Under the pieces are notes generated by a model. That model searched no databases. It was not told where the DNA came from and saw only the letters and a program-made list of their open reading frames with translations. DNA of 64,000 nucleotides from Acanthaster planci. Lineage: Eukaryota > Echinodermata > Asteroidea > Valvatida > Acanthasteridae. Location: assembly GCF_001949145.1 (NCBI RefSeq), contig NW_019091535.1:496051-560050 (forward strand), read 5' to 3'. Made by a program: the position numbers and the translations under genes. Of the stretch, positions 1 to 9,850 are shown piece by piece (position 1 is the stretch's first letter; each line of letters starts with the position of its first letter).

Positions 1-212
1 CACTAACGTCATCAACGTAGAAGGTACTGATGCATGCAGTTTGTTTCTGTAGCTCAGTGGTGCAACACAAACAGGCGTCGGTGGCAGCTAACCTGTCGGT
101 TTTTGTCCGTATGGATTTGCGCCCTCTACCATTATGTTAGTACAACGTTAGCTGCTCTGTTCAACGCCAAATCTCGCGCAGTAACGTTCGACTGCCGAAT
201 GGTGCCACACAT

Positions 213-325
213 AAAAAGCAGTGGGAAACTAATTCGTTATGACGAATTACTAATTCGTCGGGAAACTAATTCGTTATGACGAATTACTAATTCGTCATAA
301 CGAATTAGTTTCCCACTGATTTTTT
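213..325. repeat. Foldback element with an internal 37-bp tandem duplication
   Basis: The left arm (from about 213, core CAGTGGGAAACTAATTCG) is the reverse complement of the right arm ending near 325 (core CGAATTAGTTTCCCACTG). Inside it, a 37-bp unit starting GGGAAACTAATTCG occurs twice in tandem at 223-259 and 260-296. The unit is itself largely self-complementary (AATTCGTTATGACGAATT), so the whole stretch can form a long hairpin. It looks like a small foldback transposon that has partly duplicated itself; no coding function is evident. Confidence 0.8.
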
Positions 326-1975
326 GTCTGTGGAACGATTGGGCTTTTGTGATAACGAACAGTATATACATGTATGTGGAGCAAAAATGTTGCAAATCCC
401 GTCTTGGGCCAAGACTACGGGTTGACATACTCGGAAGTGAAGCACGGTCACGTTTGTTTAGTTGTGTTTCTGGTGTGTGCACCGACGAGAGGTTGTTGGG
501 TTCTTGGTCCAGGATACGGTTTGCCAAACTTGTTGTGTTGTCATTTCCAACAAACTGTTCTTGGGGCAGATTATAATTGAGGACATTATGTCACAATTTT
601 CTCTTAATACAACAATTATCATAACATGAAATAACGGAAACAAAATTTGTGTGGTACTTCAGTTTATTAATTAATAAAAAAAATGACACCAACCAGTAGC
701 AGCTCATTTTACCACAAAGGCTTGAAATGACATTTTAATGAGCAAGGAATTAAACCTGCATAAATAATTTTTCTATTATATTTTGTTTCACCTTCTACCT
801 GATTTAGAGAAGTATCAATCTTTACGGCAGTACTATATATATTGTACTTTCTACTTTTGATTTTAAAATACGGTACGAAGTATTTATACCAATAGGTATC
901 TCCAAAAATATATTCTTTATATTTAATGGGATATCTAAGTCTAGACCCGTCAGCTGACAGGGACAAGGTTGTATTCGTTGACAAAGAAAATGCATGAGCA
1001 GAGGAGAAAAGGAACAAAGGTATGACTTCAGAATAACTGAGGAACCTGGATGCTGCATCATTCAGTACGTGTATGACATAATTAACTGACTCAGCAAAAT
1101 TAAACCGCGACGGCCATTGCAGTGTAGGGCCACACTGAAATTTCCTCATGTTGCCAGCAGATCAGAAAAGGAAGATTAACCAAAAATGATGAAGAAAACT
1201 TCATTTTATTTAGGCACTCATGATCATGCATATCTGGTCAGTCTTATACCTTAAACACTAGACATAAAGTGCAGTGTGCACTTTTTTGGCACAGAACTAT
1301 TTGACGCTTGGATTCACTGTTTTTGATGTTATACCTCACGGCTATAATCATGAAGCCATGGACCCCAATTATACACAAATACGATTAGCTTTCAAAGTTA
1401 AATTTATGAGTGTATGTACAAAGGGAAATTTCGCCATTTTATCAATCAGAACTAATAATTTTTTGTTCACAACTATAAAAAAACTGTTACAATACTCGAT
1501 AATACGAATCTGCATGTTTACATCCGTATGGTACAAAATAATTTACATTTGGGGAAATATTTACTCAAATTAGTGGCACTTTTTCTTTGACAGCATTTAT
1601 ACAACTCTGCACAATAATAATTAATTCCTGAAGCTCCCCACCTTACGCGAATCGTCTGGCCTCACGTCCTACATTTCATCACGCAAGCCTGTATTCAACC
1701 CTCTCATATAAGTCTGTGTTCGAAAACGGACCGTCTTTTAGTGTACGAACTTTCTCAACAGTAACAGAGAAAACGAAGCCGTAGTTTAAAGCGGATCGAT
1801 TAAAGCATAAGCCACCGCTTCACGGATGCAGCTTAACAACTAGGATGGACTTCGAGGGATTGCTGTGACGTGTAGTAGAAAAGATGCTCAGATCCCTTTG
1901 GCACCACTCACAACAGGTCAATGAAAATATAATATCGTTCCCCATCACTGGGTCTCTGGCCCCTGAAAAACAAAA
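326..1975. other. 3' flank and probable 3' UTR of the TRAF gene
   Basis: No convincing coding region. The part just below 1976 should be 3' UTR of the minus-strand TRAF gene. Candidate minus-strand poly(A) signals (TTTATT on the plus strand) lie at 1205-1210 and about 663-668. Nothing else recognised. Confidence 0.4.
1205..1210 (-). promoter_or_regulatory. Candidate poly(A) signal for the TRAF gene
   Basis: AATAAA on the minus strand, about 770 nt after the TRAF stop codon. A further candidate lies near 663-668, so which one is used is uncertain. Confidence 0.35.
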
Positions 1976-4900
1976 TCACAGGAGTATCATATCATTATAA
2001 TCCACGTGGACCTTGATGAACATGGTGTCGTCTCTGATGTAGTCCAGCGTCTTGAGCGTGTTCAAAGGCACGAACTTCTGTGTGCCAAAGCTGGCGTTGC
2101 GCTCCCCCAAGGGCCGGCCGAGGAACGGTTTATTCTCCTTGCAGGGGTTGGGCTTGATGGTGTAGGAGATATTCCTCCTGGCCGAGGGATCCTGGCACTG
2201 GTCGATCAAGGTGAAGGTGATGCGATGAGAGAAGGGAAAAGGCAGCAGCGCGTCGTATTCGCCCTTGCAGATGCACACGAAGACGGACATGAAGTGGCCT
2301 TTGGCTGTCGAGAAGACAAGAACCAAATAATGGGCTGTAAGTATGTGCAATTAAATCCAATTTAATAATGCTTGAGGCAATTTAAGGATCGCACATGCTC
2401 AGTCAGTCAACACAGTTTGGTTCCATAATGGAGAAAGGGATCATTGAAACGGCTGAAAGCCAACTGGGGTATGAGGATACGGAAAAGAACGTCGGAGGAG
2501 GCTCTTTGACGGTTGAGATCCAGCGCATCGGAAAAGACCAAAACTCATTTTATAGGGCTTGAAAAGCGGCACAAGTATGACTATGGGCCTGACCATTTAT
2601 ACAGGGTGTCTAAAAAAAGAAGTGAAACCGAAATTAATTAAGTTGTTTCTTGAATGTGGCCAATTATTTGTAAATGTTAAACACAAGCCGTTTCAGTATG
2701 ACGTCCTCTTTCTTACGACATCAAGAAATGCGCATTTTCGTTACACATGACTGAGCACGAACCTATTTCTGACTTGGCCCATTGAACCACTTCGTGCTCA
2801 GTCATCTGTGACAGAAATTTGGATTTCTTGCTGTCGTATGACAGAGAACGTCATAATGAATCAGATGATGGTTACCGTTTACAAAAGTAATGAGTCACAT
2901 TCAACAAACAAACATATCTCGGTTTCCCTTGTTTTTAAAAGACACCCTGTATATACTTGATGGCTGTTTTGTATTTATTGTGAGGCAGTAACAAACCCTC
3001 ATAACTCACTGTACAACTGGTGATTTCCGTTCAAACGCATTCAATAATTCATACCAAAATTACCTTTGCCGTCGCCATTTAGGCATGCGGACACAGCCAT
3101 CTTGTAACCATGGCGACTGGTCAGGAATGGCGGGCTGAAAATAGTGACTTTCTTGTTGGTCTTGGCCTCCTGCACCCTCTCCGCGTACCGGTCAATCTTC
3201 CAGACCAGCTGAGAGCCATACAGCATCTCGAGGTCGCGAACTTTCTGCACGCAGCTGCCTAACGAATCCTGGAAGAGCGAAGTTCGGAGAATCAGCACTG
3301 TGAAATATAGTCGATAAACGTAAAATATGCCTTCCTATGCACGGCATGCAAATAATTATCGAAAACGGAACAAAAATATCACTACAGTCGTCATGCATTA
3401 TCATGTCATGCACGCTTTTTTTGTGCCCGCCAGTGATACCTTGAAACCAATTTAATTTGAGTATGCCATGCTTACGAGCGGAGAGTACCAGTGTTACACA
3501 CTGACAAACTGAGGGGTTGATTCAATGACTACGACAAAACTATTTCGTTCTAGAAATATCTATCCAGGTTTTCATAGCATGAACACATTTGCTCAAAAGC
3601 AGCGTATCCAGCTTTTGGTGCGTGTGTGGGTGGGTGAAGGTGTGGGGGGTGCACATTCAAAAGCGAATGCGGCTTCGGGCTCATTTATCGTGACATTGGG
3701 GGAGAGAAAAAAATCGAAAGCCTTGATCACGGCCCCGACGTCCATGGTTTTATTTGCTGGTGTTGTTTTCTTAGGGTCTTCGAGCTAATATTTGATAAAT
3801 AAATATACCGATTACTTTCTTTCCAACTCACCTGTGAAGTATCATTTGTAAAAAGTCACGGGGGTAAGTTGCCCTCCTGCCCACCGGACACCCAACTGTT
3901 GCTCAAGTTACAACTTAATGTTGAAGGGCGCACCGTGAATGGTTGATCATGAACGTGTAAGGTGTCAAACTTATAACAGGAACTTCTATTGTAAAATGTT
4001 TCAAATCGATATTTGCCTTGTGATCGAGAAGCATAGCTTGGTGTTTTTCCAGCAGAGTGGTGTGTTTGAGCATCGTCTCACCGACATACGTCAGATGCTC
4101 CACTGGCTCGTCTTGGACGTGTTTCTGCATCTTCTGTCGCTCACACTGAAGAAGTACACGGAATGGATATCATTCTATAATGCAGCACTCCATCCATGTC
4201 ATAATACCATCGATATTCTTATCAGGGACGTTACAATATATATTGAAAAAAATGCATATAGCCCCTGACCTAGTCCCAGGTACAGACTTGTCCATTATCA
4301 TAAATCATGTTGCATCAACGCTGAAAAATAGAAGCATCAATCCGTCATCCATGGAGATGGTAACACTGGCATGAAAGTGCTGAATAAAAATTAAGAGGGT
4401 GTTAAATCAACTGTGCGGTTTTCACAGTGAAGAATTCCTAGGGGCGTTTGAATGTGCAAAGAAGTTGTCAGGGGTTGAATTCTTATCGTTCATTTTTTTA
4501 TCACAATGAATTACCTTATAGTCACATCCCATGTCCTTGAAGGGACACTGTATCTTGGCCTTAGGGCAGTCTGAATCCACGTGATCCTTGACCTGAGGAA
4601 AAGAAAATCGAATTAATTTTTCCGTTTGAGATTTTGTCTTTTTAGTCTAGTTATGCCTGGGTCCGTTATATTTCACATCAATTTGTTTGAATTTTTGTAT
4701 TTCCGTTGGAAAGAGTTCCATCATACGGACAATAATTTTCACTTAAAATGTTATAACAGTCCTCAAAAAGTGATAACATGTCTTAAAAGTGATTTTTAGC
4801 TCGGAAAATTCCCAAGCACTTAGGAAACACTTGTTTTTTTCCCAGCAAGTCTCATAAAGGTTTGTGCACAGGGGCATCAAATGTTGTCCGTAAAATGGAA

Positions 4901-7900
4901 CTCTCTCTTTTCCGCTTTGTCCATTTTCCATTTTTTAAAGTGTAATATCATCGTGCTGTGTTAAGATAAAATTTTACCTTTCTCCTTTCAGTGCACGTTA
5001 GCTATGCGTCTTGAAACCATTTTTGTTTAAATGCTTCGTCTTTTACAGGTAATGGGTTAAATTAAACCTCCATTTGACCCCCACCTTTTCACGGGGAATG
5101 TCGGTCAGCTTGCAGCCGTTCGGGCAGGGCACGGGAAACTTCTTGCAGGCGTTCATGTGGGCAATCTCGTCCTTGTAGAATATCTTCTTGTCGCAAAACT
5201 CGCACATGATCATCCTCTTGGTGCAGTCTTCGTTGATGTGGGCCTCGAGGAATCGCTTCTCGAAGTGGGCTCCGCATGCGTTGGGGCAATCCACTTCGTT
5301 GTACATGCACTGCTGGAAATGAGTCTAGAAGAAAAGGGAAAAGGTTCATTAATTAACTGATAGCAATATTCAACTGAAGATGAGCCACATCTTGACTAAA
5401 ACCTTAGGTCCAAAATAATTTCCATTTGGTAACTTTTGATGAGCTGATATTCAAGCTTATTATCGTGGGGATTTCAGCTCCAAATTGGGGAAAGTTTAAA
5501 TTGTTCAAAGAAGACGGGCGTTTTTTCATAATGAAGTTGGAATTAGGTCACTTGTAAGTTGTAACTGGTTAGGGCAGGAGATTTGTGATGATCCGACATG
5601 GACTAATTGTAATGGATACCACCACAAGAGTTCATTAGTGAGCAATTTTAGCGCATAATGTCGCTTCACTAAAACAGGATGTTCGCACACCAAATAATAC
5701 AATAATACAGGCGTTTCACAATAGTGCGTCTCCAAGAGCTGGCAACGCGTTGGCCAATCACAATGCGCGAAATTTGTTCACCTAATACGCCTTTGGAAAG
5801 GGTCGACAAATTTCGAGCTGTGCTTGGCCAACGCGTTGCAAACTCTAACTGGAGGCACACTATTGTGAATCGCCCGTATTGTTGCATCCATTTTGTTTCC
5901 ATTACAAATATTCTCCGTCATTTTTATTCCCTCTATTTGATTTCAAACCTAAGAATTGGGAACTTGTCGAACGTAAATTCCATCGGGTATGTGCTTCGTG
6001 TTTCACCTTGTTGTCGTTGAGGACTCCAGTCCATCCACAGCCCCTGCCATGGTTTGGGCATTTCACCTCCAGCTCGCCGATTTCTCGCCCAAACGCCGTG
6101 TCCACATAGACCTAAACGTACCAAAAGTACAGCCATAATACAGCTGAGACAGGGAGTTCACAAAATTTTGACTTAACGGCTGTTAGCACAAATGTTTAAA
6201 TTACAGGGAGGGGGGCTTGTGTAATTATGACTTACACTGTCTCTGGACACTGACGCTTGGTCTAATGGGCATCGAGGGGCAACCCTGCAAAAGAAAGAGT
6301 ACGGGCTTTAGGTGTGCTGTCCAGGCAGCAGTGGAGCAATTGAATCCATCACAAGTCCTCACAAGTCCATCACAGGTCCAAGACAAGTCATCCAGTGGTA
6401 TTAAACCAATTGACAAGCTAATCAAAAGAACTGCGACAAAAGCATTCCGTTGTCAGTTGTCACCCCGTCACTAAAACTGTTCTTGTGAAAAACAATTCGG
6501 GACTTGCAATCAACTACACTGTTGCTGTCCAGCATGAAATCGTCTCAAGTGATGCCAAGAGAGATACGTAAAACCAACAGGGAAAAGGACTAACTGAAAA
6601 TAAGACTTAACATTATCTAAAGGGTCCCTGATAACGAAATAATATAGATTTTACAAAATTTATGTTTTGAACTTCTTTTTAATACAGGATTTCCTCATGC
6701 TTTTTCATTTCATTCTACTAGTATTTTGCAGAATTTGCTTCACAATGTACAATAAAAATTTAGGGGCATTTAAAAGAAATCATAACAAACATGCCCAAAT
6801 CTGCAGCGACTTCGATGGGATGTCAGGTCAGGCATAAACACAAACCAAAGTCTAGAAGTTTTCCGTATATACCCAAATTCATTGAAATCATTTATGCGTT
6901 TTCTCCTCGCAAATTACTGGATCAACAATGATACATTCGACTCTTGCATCACCTTGGCCAAATCCTGGAAATGTTCAGAATTTTATAAGCTATAAACAGC
7001 CGTAACACCGAATATTAACATGACATGCTTCGTTCACTGGAGGACTTAAATTAATTTGTTTAAAAACCTGATACGGTCCAAACAACCTGGTATAACGATG
7101 ACTGAAAACAAAAAAATAGATGGGTTACAAAACTACGTGTCAGGGATTGTATCCAAACAGTTCCATTGCTCCTTATTGTCTCATAAAGTGTCCCTTCAAT
7201 TTGCCGTTTGCCGGCAACAGTCATTGTAAGTAATAAATAATATATGGTGACTGTTCATTGTCATGTACACGTGTTCTCAGCATTTCTTGCACATGAATTT
7301 AAAAAAATAGTTGCTTTGGTGTACATTACTGTTCTGTAAAAACCAGAAAAAACTGTTTATTCATAAAAATGCACAATTCGTTTTAGTTCTTTGAGTGGAA
7401 AACATTAACTGCAGTAATTTTTCGTTTCCCCAGAAGTCAAGATCTGACGTTGGTCACCTGTACGGAACAAAATGTTCATTATGTTGACGATTTCCAAAAA
7501 CTGGGACCTTGAACGTGCTAACGGGAAAGTTGCCATGACAACGTGTTAACAATTCTCCACGCCTTCACGAAGCCTATGATCTTGACACAATCGCTTCGCT
7601 AATCATTATACGATGTAATTATCATTATGATGCCCCGCAATAAATGGACTGCGCAGTGACCTTCCTAATGGTTGAACCATCTTGGAAATTTACCATGCAA
7701 GGTTGGGTTGGCCACTCCTACTTTAAAAACATTTTAAACAGCTTCATCAGTGCTGTCAGTTTTGGGAATACTTCAAATCAAAATTCAAATCGAGTTCTTT
7801 GCTCATTAACGCCCACGCCACCGATGTGAAACTGATACACTGAGCTATCCGCACATGCTTAAAATCGCTTTAATCTGTTCCTGTATAATTTAATCAGATC

Positions 7901-9850
7901 CATACCCAACTCTGTCGTTCATAGCAAATTTAACAATGTCTCTTAAAGGTTACCAATCAAATTTCCATCACAGGTACACGTACAGAGGTTTAAAAGAGTC
8001 ATCCGACTTTCTGAAATCTTGACATATTTTTAAGTCGGGATGACAACACATCAGGGCTAAGATGTCGACATGGTGAGATAATACATCAAAGATGAAAAAT
8101 CTTGAAAGCAGGCAGTCAAAATCCTGTGATTATCTGGGGCAGGATGACGACATGCTGAAAGTGAGATAGCGACACCCTGAGATTATACATTACTATACTT
8201 GACAATACTCGGGAAGTGTAAGTGATGAATTATACCTTAGAATGTTAGCAATACACTTAGGGTGTCTTCGTTCTGTGATAAGTTACCTAACGACTCTGAA
8301 TTAAACGTTATCGTGTAGGAGGTCGTCATCTTATTTTCAGGATGCCACAATCCTGTGATAAAGTTTCTCATAATGTCACATCCTGCTTACAGGATGATAT
8401 CATCTTGTGATAAATTATTCAAATATCTAAATCTTGCCTTGCTATTATGTCGTTATCCTGAAATAAATTATGTCAGGATCAGGACAAATTGGGTGGCACA
8501 TCTACAGCTCTACGACACATCACGATGACGTCCCAACTCTATTTCGCAAGGTAAATAGACTAGAATAACGTATCCCGGAGTTTTGTCATGTTAGAGTCCA
8601 GCTGGGATTGCATGTTGATATCAACTACTGTCTTTTGAGCAATTTGGTTCATTTATGTTCCACAGGTACTGTTTAACAGGTTTTCTAGTTGCGTGAAAAT
8701 ACGAAAAAAATTAAACCGACATCGTTGTCAAACAAGTTGAAATTATACCTAACGTTGGCCAAAACACCAACTGCATAAATTACTGATCATTTCCAAAAGT
8801 CTGATCATTTTATCCGAATTAAGAATACATTCTTATCATAGAAATTAAAGAATAACGTTGTCAATCTGAATTACATTAAAAGACATAATTATATTACAAG
8901 ACATAATGCAATGTACGTAACTGGCAGAAGATAAAATACGACAATGCCGAAATGCAGTTTGCGAATAAAAATGACTATAGAAGGAATGTTGGGGCGTTTG
9001 TCAGTCCTAACGAAAACGAAGATAACATTGACTTATCATAGCTCTAATTCAGGAGCAGAGCCGAAGGGGCTGAAGCCTTTACGCCCCTAAGTTAGTCACT
9101 TAGGCCCACCCTAACACATTGCCCAAACTGCGGTGCCAACGGTGAACATCCATGCTGGACGTTAGTCCGGTGTTACATTGAAGTTGTTAATTTAACACAA
9201 AATGTTTTGACCGTACCTGTGACAATGCGGTTCCAGAGTCAGCAGAATAATGATTGGTGTTTTTGTTTGTTTCATTAGGCTTTTGTAAGGCCTTTTCCAT
9301 TTAATTTCTTCCGCTGGACCATTATCCCCGTGATGAAAACCACGGTGTAATGGCGCAACCTCATTTCCCATGGAGATCCCCTGATAAGCTTTCCCATTTT
9401 GGACACAAAAAAATGTTGTTTTAAATGGCTGCCTTTGAAACAATAGTTGTATTAAAAAAATTTAAAAAAAACTTAAAAGCATCCAAAGTATTAGAGTGGT
9501 ATAGGTACAAACAAAAGTTTTCGTTGGAAAATAGAAGGGGAACTTTGAGTAAAAATGATTCAGACGAAAGGAGAAACGGTTTCTTCCTACCGTAAAAGAC
9601 TTGGCAGGCACGAAGTGCAGCAGCGATGACCACATTCCTCGAACTGCACCGGATATCGCAGCACTTGGTTGCAGAACACGCACTCGTACTTGGGGTTCAG
9701 TTGCTCCACGAATACCACCTCGGTGTCCCCCATCTTGAGGTTCTTGTCCGATCCCTCGCTGCTGTTACTCGACCTGAGGGAGGCCCCGGACCCCTTCCGA
9801 GGGGGGATCACATCCCCCAGGGAATCAGAGTCTGTCATGGGTTCCGGCAT
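1976..9850 (-). CDS. TRAF-family signalling adaptor / RING E3 ligase (TRAF4- or TRAF3/5-like)
   Basis: Eight coding exons (minus strand): 9591-9850, 6236-6284, 6007-6111, 5085-5324, 4515-4592, 4017-4145, 3064-3268, 1976-2304. They sum to 1395 nt, a 464-aa protein. The start at 9850 has a good context (CCCACCATG). The RING finger spans residues 57-95 (C57, C60, C73, H75, C78, C81, C92, D95; C..C, CGH..C..C, CPLD) and is split by intron 1. TRAF zinc fingers follow (about 120-255, e.g. CPNACGAHF, CEFCDKK, CPFKDMGC), then a short coiled coil (about 255-305) and a MATH/TRAF-C domain (about 306-460: LVWKIDRYAERVQEA, FSPPF, CLNGDG, GEYDALLPFPF, RDDTMFIKV). Length and the short coiled coil are like TRAF4, whereas GEYDALLP and FIKV are like TRAF2/3/5, so I give no symbol. 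TRAFs act at the cytoplasmic face of immune or developmental receptors and ubiquitinate signalling partners. The 4017 donor is GC (AAG|GCAAAT), chosen because it alone keeps phase. Intron 1 is 3.3 kb and repeat-bearing. An extra coiled-coil exon between 4017 and 3268 cannot be excluded. Confidence 0.9.
2602..2949. mobile_element. TA-flanked foldback MITE (CAGGGTGTC ends)
   Basis: Left end CAGGGTGTCTAAAAAAAG and right end matching its reverse complement (AAAAGACACCCTG), both flanked by TA (2600-2601 and 2950-2951). The inverted arms continue inward: GTGAAACCGAAAT pairs with ATCTCGGTTTCCC, and near the centre TGACTGAGCACGAA pairs with TTCGTGCTCAGTCA. At 348 bp with no coding capacity and a TA target, it fits a nonautonomous Tc1/mariner-type element. 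It lies in the last TRAF intron. Confidence 0.8.
4789..4905 (-). repeat. Dispersed repeat, copy A (matches 50688-50801)
   Basis: Read on the minus strand this stretch (AGAGTTCCAT.TA.GGACAACA.TTGATGCCCCTGT.CACAAACCT core) matches plus-strand 50688-50801 over about 115 bp with small differences. It lies in a TRAF intron (4593-5084). The family is not recognised. Confidence 0.7.
5704..5880. mobile_element. Foldback MITE, copy 1 (matches 35044-35219)
   Basis: A 177-bp near-complete palindrome. The left arm (AATACAGGCGTTTCACAATAG, then TTGGCCAATCACAATGCGCG) pairs with the right arm (TTGGCCAACGCGTTGCAAAC, then CACTATTGTGAATCGCCCG, ending GTATT). A second copy lies about 29 kb away. No coding capacity. 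It sits in a TRAF intron (5325-6006). Confidence 0.85.
8030..8485. repeat. Diverged tandem repeat (CATCCTGTGATAA-like units)
   Basis: Degenerate iterations of a motif like ACATCCTGTGATAA, sometimes joined to GGATGACGACAT. Examples are near 8122 (ATCCTGTGATTA), 8175 (ACCCTGAGATTA), 8272 (TTCTGTGATAAG), 8350 (ATCCTGTGATAA), 8403 (ATCTTGTGATAA) and 8456 (ATCCTGAAATAA). The spacing is irregular, so it looks like an old minisatellite or decayed element inside TRAF intron 1. The rest of that intron (6285-9590) shows no coding exon. Confidence 0.55.

Noticed and set aside
46-66. tRNA-like A box (TAGCTCAGTGGT)
   Set aside because: No B box at a suitable distance and no acceptor-stem pairing; at most a decayed SINE fragment beginning outside the window.
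4077-4082. GT donor (TCG|GTGAGA) for the TRAF exon starting at 4145
   Set aside because: It leaves one extra nucleotide and breaks phase with the exon at 3268; the GC donor at 4017 keeps the frame and the coiled-coil sequence.
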